From RUG191 sp045642225 (GTDB lineage: Bacteria; Bacillota; Clostridia; Lachnospirales; Lachnospiraceae): a stretch of 64,000 nucleotides of DNA. A program made the position numbers and the translations under genes. Under the pieces are notes generated by a model. That model saw only the letters and a list, made by a program, of their open reading frames with translations, was not told the DNA's origin and did no database searches. Below are positions 53,495-59,827 of the stretch, in pieces; position 1 is the stretch's first letter; the number at the start of each line of letters is the position of its first letter. The stretch spans positions 1 through 64,000 of the forward strand of contig JAZUIN010000036.1 of the NCBI GenBank assembly GCA_045642225.1, given 5' to 3'.

Positions 53495-54409
53495 ATGAAT
53501 AATTACATTATTGGTGTTGACGTTGGATACGGAAACACAAAAACTAAAAACTTTATATTTTCATCAGGTGTCACAAAGCTTAGTGGTCAACCTGGCATGA
53601 ACGACAATGTTGTGTTTTACAACAATAATTACTACTCAGTGGATTGTACAAAGACTGGTATTCAGCAATCCAAAATTGAAAACGAGAATACTCTTATTCT
53701 TACCCTTGCTGCAATCGCAATGGAACTTAAGAAAAGAAATGAGACCTCAGCTGCTGTTCACCTTGGGGTGGGAGTTCCTCTCACGCGAGTTGGAGCAGAA
53801 AAGTCAGACCTTGAAGATTATTATAAGAAGCAACACCGTTACACCTTCGAATTTGAAGGCATCAAATATGACATTCACCTTTTATCTGTAACCGTGCTTC
53901 CTCAAGGTTATTCAGCTATCGCAGGTTGCGTATCGGAATTCAAACGTTCCACTCTAATCATAGACATGGGAAGCTGGACCGTTGATATCCTTCCTCTTAA
54001 AGAAGGCAAACCTGAAATCGCAAAATGCAAAAGCTTACAACTGGGTTCTATCAAAGCTATGCAAGACATTAACGAAGCGCTTCGCCAAGAAATCGGTTCA
54101 GAAGCGGATGAACTTACACTTAAAGACATCATGATCAATGGCAAAAGTGATATTCCAGATAACTACTTAAGGGTTTCGCAAAAAATCCTCTCACGTTACG
54201 TGAACGATATCATGGAACAACTTCGTGCCCAGGGTTTCAATCCAGACCTTATGCAATTTGTCTTTATTGGTGGCGGTGCTACTATCATCGACAACTTCAT
54301 TGATAAGAAACTCTATCCTAGCATCACTGTTGTGTCAGATGTTCACATCAATGCCAATGGATATGAAGCTCTTATCCATGCTAAGCAACGAAAGGGCCAA
54401 CTATGTTAA
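53495..54409 (+). CDS. ParM/Alp-like actin-family ATPase
   Basis: A 304-residue actin-like protein of plasmid segregation systems. Phosphate-binding loop 1 is GVDVGYGNTKTKNF (5-18), loop 2 is IIDMGSWTVDILP (about 152-164) and the adenosine motif is FIGGGATIIDN (about 259-269). Such proteins form filaments that push plasmid copies apart. The ATG at 53495 has GGAGG 9 bases upstream. The next gene overlaps it by 7 bases and encodes a ParR-like adaptor. Finding it on an integrated element is unusual. Confidence 0.87.
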   Translation: MNNYIIGVDVGYGNTKTKNFIFSSGVTKLSGQPGMNDNVVFYNNNYYSVDCTKTGIQQSKIENENTLILTLAAIAMELKKRNETSAAVHLGVGVPLTRVGAEKSDLEDYYKKQHRYTFEFEGIKYDIHLLSVTVLPQGYSAIAGCVSEFKRSTLIIDMGSWTVDILPLKEGKPEIAKCKSLQLGSIKAMQDINEALRQEIGSEADELTLKDIMINGKSDIPDNYLRVSQKILSRYVNDIMEQLRAQGFNPDLMQFVFIGGGATIIDNFIDKKLYPSITVVSDVHINANGYEALIHAKQRKGQLC

Positions 54410-54741
54410 CTAAAACCCTTCGTCTATATGATTCAGAAAAAGAAAATATCGTTGCTGATGCTCTATCCAATCACAAGAATTATGGCTACGATACTGAACG
54501 CCAAATGATTGTGGATTGCATCTACAAAAGCATCAGTGATGAACACCCTTCTTCTACTGTTTCATTTGACGAAGAAGCCTTTATAAACAAGCTACTGGCT
54601 CGCCTACAAAATGAACTAAGGATTGACAACGCATCCTCTCACGTAACTGGCAATTCGCCAGTTACAAATTATGACTCTTCAAGTGATACTACAAATCCTG
54701 ATTTGGATAACGCACTTGATTTTATAAACGGCTTATTCTAA
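54403..54741 (+). CDS. ParR-like partition adaptor
   Basis: A 112-residue protein with no family I can assign by sequence alone. The N-terminal 45 residues (KTLRLYDSEKENIVADALS, then a second helix ERQMIVDCIYKSI) fit a ribbon-helix-helix DNA-binding fold. A flexible Ser/Thr/Asn-rich linker (about 78-98) leads to a short amphipathic end, DLDNALDFINGLF. That layout matches ParR, where the DNA-binding part holds parC and the C-terminal helix caps ParM filaments. The overlap with the parM gene supports the call. Confidence 0.65.
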   Translation: MLTKTLRLYDSEKENIVADALSNHKNYGYDTERQMIVDCIYKSISDEHPSSTVSFDEEAFINKLLARLQNELRIDNASSHVTGNSPVTNYDSSSDTTNPDLDNALDFINGLF

Positions 54742-54755
54742 CTGTTGTCAATCTG

Positions 54756-55140
54756 AAAGCACTTACTGAATGCAAACTGACATCAATTACTAAAGTGCTT
54801 TTAAGCAACAAATACTATCCAAGCTATCAACCACTTATATATTACCAGCTACTTACTTATACTTACCGTAAAAACTAACGGTAAGTATAAATTGGTTGAT
54901 AGGCAAGTATCGCCTCGTGGCAAGCCACGAGACACCGTAAACAGCCCTACTCGGTCTGTTTACTATACTTGCCAGTGGCCTTAGCCCCTTGGAACCCTAA
55001 GTCAAGGGTTTCACCCTTAACAAACCGGAGCACATCTTTTTGCCACTACGCACCAAAAGGTCCACTGGACCTTTATGATGCTTGTGTCTTCAAAGATTAA
55101 GGGCTTTGCCCTTGCATCCCACCAGCGGGAGACCCTCTGG
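54756..55140 (+). other. Highly structured intergenic region, candidate oriT, parC or RNA
   Basis: This 438-base gap (54742-55179) holds many perfect inverted repeats in order: AAAGCACTT/AAGTGCTTT (54756-54764, 54793-54801); an outer 10-bp stem (54824-54833 with 54893-54902) around a 13-bp stem (54857-54869 with 54878-54890); a three-way-junction-like fold with GGCAAGTAT/ATACTTGCC (54902-54910, 54965-54973) enclosing CTCGTGGC/GCCACGAG (54914-54931) and GTAAACAG/CTGTTTAC (54937-54963); mutually exclusive hairpins at 54991-55018; AAAGGTCCA/TGGACCTTT (55056-55074); and AAGGGC/GCCCTT (55099-55113). It lies directly upstream of mobC and the relaxase, a normal place for oriT, and downstream of parR, possible for parC. 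Small ORFs here look spurious. Confidence 0.7.
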
Positions 55141-55179
55141 ACTCCCCTACAATAAATATTAACAAGGAGGAATTTACGC

Positions 55180-55572
55180 ATGACTAATAAACCAAATCGT
55201 GTTCGCAATCATAATCTTTATGTCCGACTTAATGACAAAGAATATAACCTATTTTTAAAAAAGCAAAAATCATCCGGTCTTAGCAAACAAGATTATGTCA
55301 TAGATGCAATTACTAATTCTAAAGTTACATCAAGCGAATACGTTGAACAACTAAAAGAACTTAATTCAAACGTAGCAAACTACAACCGACAAATCAGCGG
55401 TATGGCAACTAACATTAACCAGCTTGCTCACAAAGCAAACGCTACTGATTTAATTGATACCTATGCAATAGAAGAAGCTACTGACGAAATTATATCAGCA
55501 AAGAAAGAAGGTGAGAAAATATGGCATTCAATAAGATCATTAATGGCAACCGCTCCACGCATGGCTCCATGA
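55180..55572 (+). CDS. mobC: MobC-like relaxosome accessory protein
   Basis: A 130-residue protein with an N-terminal ribbon-helix-helix region (NHNLYVRLNDKEYNLFLKKQ) and the MobC family segment NRQISGMATNINQLAHKAN (about 70-88). MobC proteins bind oriT and help the relaxase open the strands. AAGGAGG lies 8 bases before the ATG. It overlaps the relaxase gene by 52 bases in another frame, indicating translational coupling. Confidence 0.85.
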   Translation: MTNKPNRVRNHNLYVRLNDKEYNLFLKKQKSSGLSKQDYVIDAITNSKVTSSEYVEQLKELNSNVANYNRQISGMATNINQLAHKANATDLIDTYAIEEATDEIISAKKEGEKIWHSIRSLMATAPRMAP

Positions 55573-56852
55573 AAAACTGTATCTCCTATGCCCTACGGGA
55601 TGAAAAAGTCAAAGATGGCTTTGTTCATGTCACGGGCCCCTTTGCCTATGACAAAATAAACACCAAGAATTGCTACTCTTCTTTTATAGAAGAAAAAAGA
55701 CTTTGGAACAAAGACCGCGGAAGAATGTATATGCATTCAATTGTTTCCTTTCACAAGGATGAAATCATCACTGTAGAAGAAGCCTTTGAATTTGCCAAAG
55801 ACATTGCAGAAAATGATCCCTTCTATCAAGACTTTCAAACCATTGTTGCTATTCATCAAGATCGAGATCATATCCATTGTCACTTTGTTAGCAATACTGT
55901 TTCATACATAGACGGACACAAGGAACATCATTCTATCAAAGACTTAAAGGATATGATGGATAGGACCAACAAGAAAGCTTGCGACTTAGGTCTTTCCCTT
56001 AATAAAGCTGGCAAGCATTTCGATGGAAGCGCTATTGAACCTGGCTACATAACTACATGCAACACCATGAAGTTTCGATTACTTACTAATAATAAAAAGC
56101 AAAGCATATTAAAAGACTTAAGCATGGCTGTGCTAGAAGAAATGAAGCTTGCTAAAAATCAAGATGAATTCATAACTAACCTTAAGAGCAAACACAATAT
56201 TGAAGTTGCTTGGAAAGATAATCGTAAGCACATACTCTTCTACACTCCTGAGGGCAAGAAAGTTCGTGATAGCAATCTATCCAAAACCTTCAATATAGAT
56301 ATCAGCAAGGAAAGTCTATTAAAAACTTTTGACAACAACAAACCAAAAGCTATACCTATATCTATAGAGGATATTGATAGAGTTCAGCAACTAGCATGCA
56401 TCCTCATGGCTGCAACTGTTACAACTGAATACAAGCGTCAGCAAAAGAAAATCCTTTTTGACGATTTAGGTTATGACAGTTCTTATGAATTAAATGAGCT
56501 ACGTGATATGCAGCTAAACAAGATTAAAAAAGAAACAGAATATGAAGAAAACTTAGATCTAGAAGCTATGTATATGGCTTGTAAAAGAGCATTTAAAAGA
56601 GACTATCATCTTAACATCTGGTACATCATTGAAGATAAACTAAAGGAACTATCTCCAGACAATAAGATTGATATCAAGATTCTAAACAAAAGCGCCGTTC
56701 TTAACATAAGGCGCATCCTTACTGAGTTGAATGATAAATGCGACCAGCCATATGATATCGATAAAATCATGCATTCAAAATACGAAATCGTACAAGATAG
56801 CGAAGGTCTGGCTCAGAATCCTCCACCGCACAGACGCGCCCATAGACGATAG
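55521..56852 (+). CDS. MobP-type relaxase
   Basis: A 443-residue relaxase/mobilization nuclease. The metal-binding three-histidine motif is HQDRDHIHCHFV (His112, His117, His119, His121) and the likely nicking tyrosine is Tyr23 in CISYALRDEK. The nuclease domain covers roughly residues 1-220; the rest is helical and charged, without a helicase or primase domain. It nicks oriT and pilots the strand into a recipient. A terminator follows directly. AAGGTG precedes the ATG inside mobC. Confidence 0.9.
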   Translation: MAFNKIINGNRSTHGSMKNCISYALRDEKVKDGFVHVTGPFAYDKINTKNCYSSFIEEKRLWNKDRGRMYMHSIVSFHKDEIITVEEAFEFAKDIAENDPFYQDFQTIVAIHQDRDHIHCHFVSNTVSYIDGHKEHHSIKDLKDMMDRTNKKACDLGLSLNKAGKHFDGSAIEPGYITTCNTMKFRLLTNNKKQSILKDLSMAVLEEMKLAKNQDEFITNLKSKHNIEVAWKDNRKHILFYTPEGKKVRDSNLSKTFNIDISKESLLKTFDNNKPKAIPISIEDIDRVQQLACILMAATVTTEYKRQQKKILFDDLGYDSSYELNELRDMQLNKIKKETEYEENLDLEAMYMACKRAFKRDYHLNIWYIIEDKLKELSPDNKIDIKILNKSAVLNIRRILTELNDKCDQPYDIDKIMHSKYEIVQDSEGLAQNPPPHRRAHRR

Positions 56853-56859
56853 TATAAAA

Positions 56860-56918
56860 AATCCGCCCCATCCTATCAAGGTGTTCTACCTTGACAGGAT
56901 CAGACGGATTATTTTTTT
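56860..56918 (+). terminator. Terminator after the relaxase gene
   Basis: AATCCG/CGGATT (56860-56865, 56905-56910) and an inner stem ATCCT-TCAAGGT with ACCTTGA-AGGAT form a long hairpin followed by TTTTTTT (56912-56918). Confidence 0.93.
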
Positions 56919-56960
56919 GATAATCAAGGGGCTGCGATAGAAACATATAGCAAAATACTA

Positions 56961-57617
56961 TTACTCCCTAAGTATATTTTTCATACTATTTCGCTCCTTA
57001 ACTACCTTATTCATCAACGGTGTCAAATAATAATCTTGGAATCCAAAGAATCTTGTCATACATTTTTGCTTCAACTGAGATTTAATTGAGAATGCACCGC
57101 CCTCTTCCGGATCCTTATTTGCAACCTTGCCTTGATAGATATAATCATATGCTGGCCATGTTTCTAACCAGAAATCCAATTCATCCTTAGCTTGCTGCTC
57201 AAACAATTCATCATACTTAGGCGATTCATCCATATTAATACCAACAACAGCATCATCTAGATGATCTTGGTACTCAGCATAGACCTCTTGCAAACTCTTG
57301 AATTCTTTTGGAAGTCTAACCTTTACTTCATCATCTTCTGATGTAATAGCAATTGCATATTTTATTAATAACTTATTAAAGATTCTAATCTCTTCCTCAT
57401 CAGTAAGACCTAGATTCAACATATCTAATGGATCAGCTTGCATCGCTCTAGCCATCTCTACTAATTTATCAGCCTTTGCATTTCTTCCACCAGCTTCATA
57501 CTTTGCCAATGCTGACTGTGCCATTCCTACAGAATCAGCTAATTGTTGTTGTGACATATCAGCCATCATTCTATGCTTTTTAATCTTTTCTCCTGATGTT
57601 TCAACTGGATAAAACAT
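56961..57617 (-). CDS. XRE family transcriptional regulator
   Basis: A 218-residue regulator with an N-terminal Cro/CI-type helix-turn-helix (KIKKHRMMADMSQQQLADSV and QSALAKYEAGGR, residues about 11-46) and a C-terminal region of about 150 residues of no recognised family (WPAYDYIYQGKVAN, RFFGFQDYYLTPLMN). It is divergent from xis-int and probably represses them through the inverted repeat at 57667-57697. The C-terminal part lacks an obvious LexA-type protease dyad, so induction may rely on another signal. Confidence 0.85.
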   Translation of the reverse strand: MFYPVETSGEKIKKHRMMADMSQQQLADSVGMAQSALAKYEAGGRNAKADKLVEMARAMQADPLDMLNLGLTDEEEIRIFNKLLIKYAIAITSEDDEVKVRLPKEFKSLQEVYAEYQDHLDDAVVGINMDESPKYDELFEQQAKDELDFWLETWPAYDYIYQGKVANKDPEEGGAFSIKSQLKQKCMTRFFGFQDYYLTPLMNKVVKERNSMKNILRE

Positions 57618-57666
57618 ACCATATACCTCACTAATTTCTTGTAAAATAAAAAAAATACCATAAATA

Positions 57667-57706
57667 ACATTTTGTCCTTGACATTATGACAAAATGTATA
57701 TATCAT
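57667..57706 (+). promoter_or_regulatory. xis-int promoter overlapped by a repressor-like operator
   Basis: TTGACA (57678-57683) and TATCAT (57701-57706) are 17 bases apart. The perfect 10-bp inverted repeat ACATTTTGTC/GACAAAATGT (57667-57676, 57688-57697) covers the -35 and spacer, a classic repressor arrangement. A second inverted repeat, TATACAAA/TTTGTATA, lies at about 57770-57802 and may be an excisionase or integrase site. Confidence 0.65.
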
Positions 57707-57876
57707 AATAGACATAAAGACAAAGCTAGACAACTATACACTAATCTAGCACTTGTAATTATCCTATATACAAACGATTATAACATAATAACATTTGTAT
57801 AGTAAACAACTGTGTATAGTATGTACCTTGAAAATTGAATATGTGTGAATCTAGATGGCATGAAAGGAGACATATA

Positions 57877-58077
57877 ATGAGAGAAACGACAAAACATGAC
57901 ACTAGAAACGACGCTATAGCTGTTGATATTGATGGCTTAATGGCACTACTATCTTGCGGAAAGCCAACCGCTAGGGAGATCGGAGAGAAATCACAAGCTC
58001 GCATTCCTACATCTGGCAGACGTGTTCTTTATTCAGTTGACAAAGTTAAGAAGTATATCAAAAACAATGCTTACTAA
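57877..58077 (+). CDS. xis: Excisionase-like DNA-binding protein
   Basis: A 66-residue basic protein resembling Tn916-type excisionases: IDGLMALLSCGKPTAREIGE is a winged-helix recognition region and RRVLYSVDKVKKYIKN is the usual end. AAAGGAGA lies 7 bases before the ATG at 57877; the longer frame to 57835 has no site. It lies 23 bases before the integrase gene and would steer it toward excision. Confidence 0.87.
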   Translation: MRETTKHDTRNDAIAVDIDGLMALLSCGKPTAREIGEKSQARIPTSGRRVLYSVDKVKKYIKNNAY

Positions 58078-58100
58078 TCAATGAAAGGAGTTGATAATCT

Positions 58101-59474
58101 ATGGCAGAGGCTATGCAGACTCCTAGCATACCACTAGATTCTACTAACCAAATTGCACAGATTTTGGCCCTTAGCCTTAATTTGTCTGCCTTAGACGTCA
58201 ACCAATCTGATTTGTCAGCATTAATAAACTGTGATAACCTAGACCTAGATGGACTGAAAGCCCTAACAGAAAGGGCTAAGGAAGAAATGAGAAGAAAGGA
58301 AATATTATCACAGTATAAAATATATCAATTTAAGTCTGGAATGTATGAAGGACAATGGTTCGCCAAGAAGAATGGCAAAAAGGTTCATCAAGCTAAAACT
58401 AGGAAAGAATTAGAGGATAATATAGTAGCTTGTTATAACGGAATGATTCCTAATAGCAAGACAACCTTCAAGGCTATCTTTGAAGCATGCCAGGACGACC
58501 GTATCAAGCGAATTAAGGACCCTGGTTCACTTGCATCAGCGAAAGCTACTAAGAAGAATCATGAAAGGAATTATCGCCGCTTTATTCAAGGAACTTTTCT
58601 TGAGAACAAGCAGATTGCTGAGATAACCAAACATGATATTGCTAAAATTCTTGATTTGAACTTAGAACGCTATGAACTTAAGAAGCAAGCTTTCAAGAAT
58701 CTTAAGACAATTCTCAACCAAACACTTAATTATGGAATCAAATTAGATTTAATTCTAATGAATCCTATGCTACAAGTATATTGGGATGATTATAAGAATT
58801 GTTTTGCACCATCCACTCCTATTCAGGAACGTGGATACACTATAGAAGAAATGCAAGCTATGTACGAAATAACTAGACATAACCAGGAGATCGAACCTGA
58901 GGATGCTAGACACTGGTCTTATGAGTTTAATCTACTTACAGCTACAAGACGAGCAGAGATACCACCTCTTAGATGGTCAGACGTACATTTAGAAGAAGGC
59001 TACATTGATATCCATCAGGAAGAAATAGGCGAAGAACCATATATTATCAAGGATGAAACAAAAACAGCCATTGATCGCTATTTCCCTATTACAGAAATAG
59101 TTCTCGAATTTTTAATAAGACTTAAGGAAAACAATGATAAGTATCATCCTGGCAGCGAGTTCCTATTTCCAGATGAAAAGCAAGTACTCGGTTGTATAAC
59201 ACCACAAGTAACTTATAGAGCTCATACTAAGATATGTAAGCAATTAGGTATAGAACTATCCAAAGAAATACCTAGAGGCACACATGCATTTAGAAGAGTT
59301 CATCAAACAGCATTTATTGAAGAAGGCGGATCTATTGAGCTAGCTTCAAAAGTTTACGGAAACAGTCCAAAAGTCGTAGAACAGCATTATTTATTAAACT
59401 TAAATGCTAAAAGTTCTGCTTCTATCGTAGACATGACACAACGTAAACTCACTGAACAACTTGTTCACTGCTAG
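58101..59474 (+). CDS. int: Tyrosine recombinase integrase
   Basis: A 457-residue site-specific recombinase. After a Leu/Asn-rich N-terminal stretch (1-65) come an arm-binding-type domain (about 70-115, QYKIYQFKSGMYEGQWFAKK), a core-binding domain (about 120-225) and the catalytic domain (about 245-457). Catalytic residues fit Arg283 (TATRRAEIPPLRW), Lys321, His395 and Arg398 (HAFRRVHQ) and Tyr430 (VVEQHYL). The usual second His (GHS) is Asn421 in YGNSPKVV. It lies next to the right attachment repeat and tRNA-Arg. Candidate arm sites TTGAACCTCTT occur at both ends (52266-52276, 59496-59506). Confidence 0.94.
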   Translation: MAEAMQTPSIPLDSTNQIAQILALSLNLSALDVNQSDLSALINCDNLDLDGLKALTERAKEEMRRKEILSQYKIYQFKSGMYEGQWFAKKNGKKVHQAKTRKELEDNIVACYNGMIPNSKTTFKAIFEACQDDRIKRIKDPGSLASAKATKKNHERNYRRFIQGTFLENKQIAEITKHDIAKILDLNLERYELKKQAFKNLKTILNQTLNYGIKLDLILMNPMLQVYWDDYKNCFAPSTPIQERGYTIEEMQAMYEITRHNQEIEPEDARHWSYEFNLLTATRRAEIPPLRWSDVHLEEGYIDIHQEEIGEEPYIIKDETKTAIDRYFPITEIVLEFLIRLKENNDKYHPGSEFLFPDEKQVLGCITPQVTYRAHTKICKQLGIELSKEIPRGTHAFRRVHQTAFIEEGGSIELASKVYGNSPKVVEQHYLLNLNAKSSASIVDMTQRKLTEQLVHC

Positions 59475-59519
59475 TTCACTTGAGTCTGAACCTCCTTGAA
59501 CCTCTTTTTTGTAGACAAT

Positions 59520-59560
59520 AAAAAAGACTCGAAGCCCTTGATACTAAAGGGTTTCAAGCC
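59520..59560 (-). terminator. Terminator now serving tRNA-Arg
   Basis: Arms 59547-59560 and 59526-59539 form a 14-bp stem with a mismatch and wobble pairs, followed on the minus strand by TTTTTT. It is carried by the element and replaces the displaced one at 51980-52026; it may also end the integrase transcript from the other side only weakly. Confidence 0.8.
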
Positions 59561-59568
59561 TAATCGAA

Positions 59569-59592
59569 ATAACGTGCGAGAGAGGATTCGAA
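59569..59592. repeat. Right attachment repeat (attR)
   Basis: A 24-bp sequence identical to 52184-52207. It covers the 3' end of tRNA-Arg (59573-59592) plus four flanking bases, so integration keeps the tRNA intact. Confidence 0.9.
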
Positions 59593-59646
59593 CCCCCGAC
59601 ACCTTGGTCCGTAGCCAAGTGCTCTATCCAGCTGAGCTACTCACAC
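59573..59646 (-). tRNA. tRNA-Arg (anticodon ACG)
   Basis: The minus strand folds as a 74-base cloverleaf: acceptor GTGTGAG pairs with CTCGCAC (one G-U), the D arm is GCTCAGCTGGATAGAGC, the anticodon stem CTTGG/CCAAG holds the loop CTACGGA with anticodon ACG, and the T arm holds GGTTCGAATCC. The discriminator is G and CCA is not encoded. Its 3' end is the integration site. Confidence 0.96.
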
Positions 59647-59674
59647 GTATCTGTGTTTTTCAACACCGATAAAT

Positions 59675-59703
59675 ATTATAATACGAACTATCACAATTTG
59701 CAA
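59675..59703 (-). promoter_or_regulatory. Predicted tRNA-Arg promoter
   Basis: TTGCAA (59698-59703) and TATAAT (59675-59680) are 17 bases apart on the minus strand, about 29 bases before the mature tRNA end. Confidence 0.7.
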
Positions 59704-59769
59704 GATAATTTTCCAAAAAACTATTTTTATAAAAATTTTAAAAAATTTCTAAAAATATAAAACCTATCC

Positions 59770-59819
59770 CCTTTCTCATTCGTAATATATACAGAAAGCA
59801 AAACAAGATATGAGAAAGG
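59770..59819 (+). promoter_or_regulatory. Leader inverted repeat masking the lipoprotein ribosome site
   Basis: CCTTTCTCAT (59770-59779) is the perfect complement of ATGAGAAAGG (59810-59819), which contains most of the GAAAGGAG ribosome site of the following gene (ATG at 59828). If transcribed, the hairpin would hide that site. Confidence 0.5.
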
Positions 59820-59827
59820 AGCTCATT

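Larger units (their letters stand above)
52184..59592 (+). mobile_element. Integrated mobilizable element in tRNA-Arg with rep, parMR and mob genes
   Basis: An element of about 7.4 kb lies between identical 24-bp repeats, with the integrase gene next to the intact tRNA-Arg. Gene order is rep-like, parM-like, parR-like, mobC, relaxase, divergent XRE regulator, excisionase and integrase. It has no coupling protein or type IV secretion genes, so it would need a helper for transfer. The rep and partition genes suggest a maintained circular form after excision. No resistance or obvious cargo gene is present. Confidence 0.9.

Noticed and set aside
55017..55208. Minus-strand 63-residue ORF upstream of mobC
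   Set aside because: It crosses several hairpins and the mobC ribosome site, and its composition (Trp/Cys/Arg-rich) resembles no protein family.
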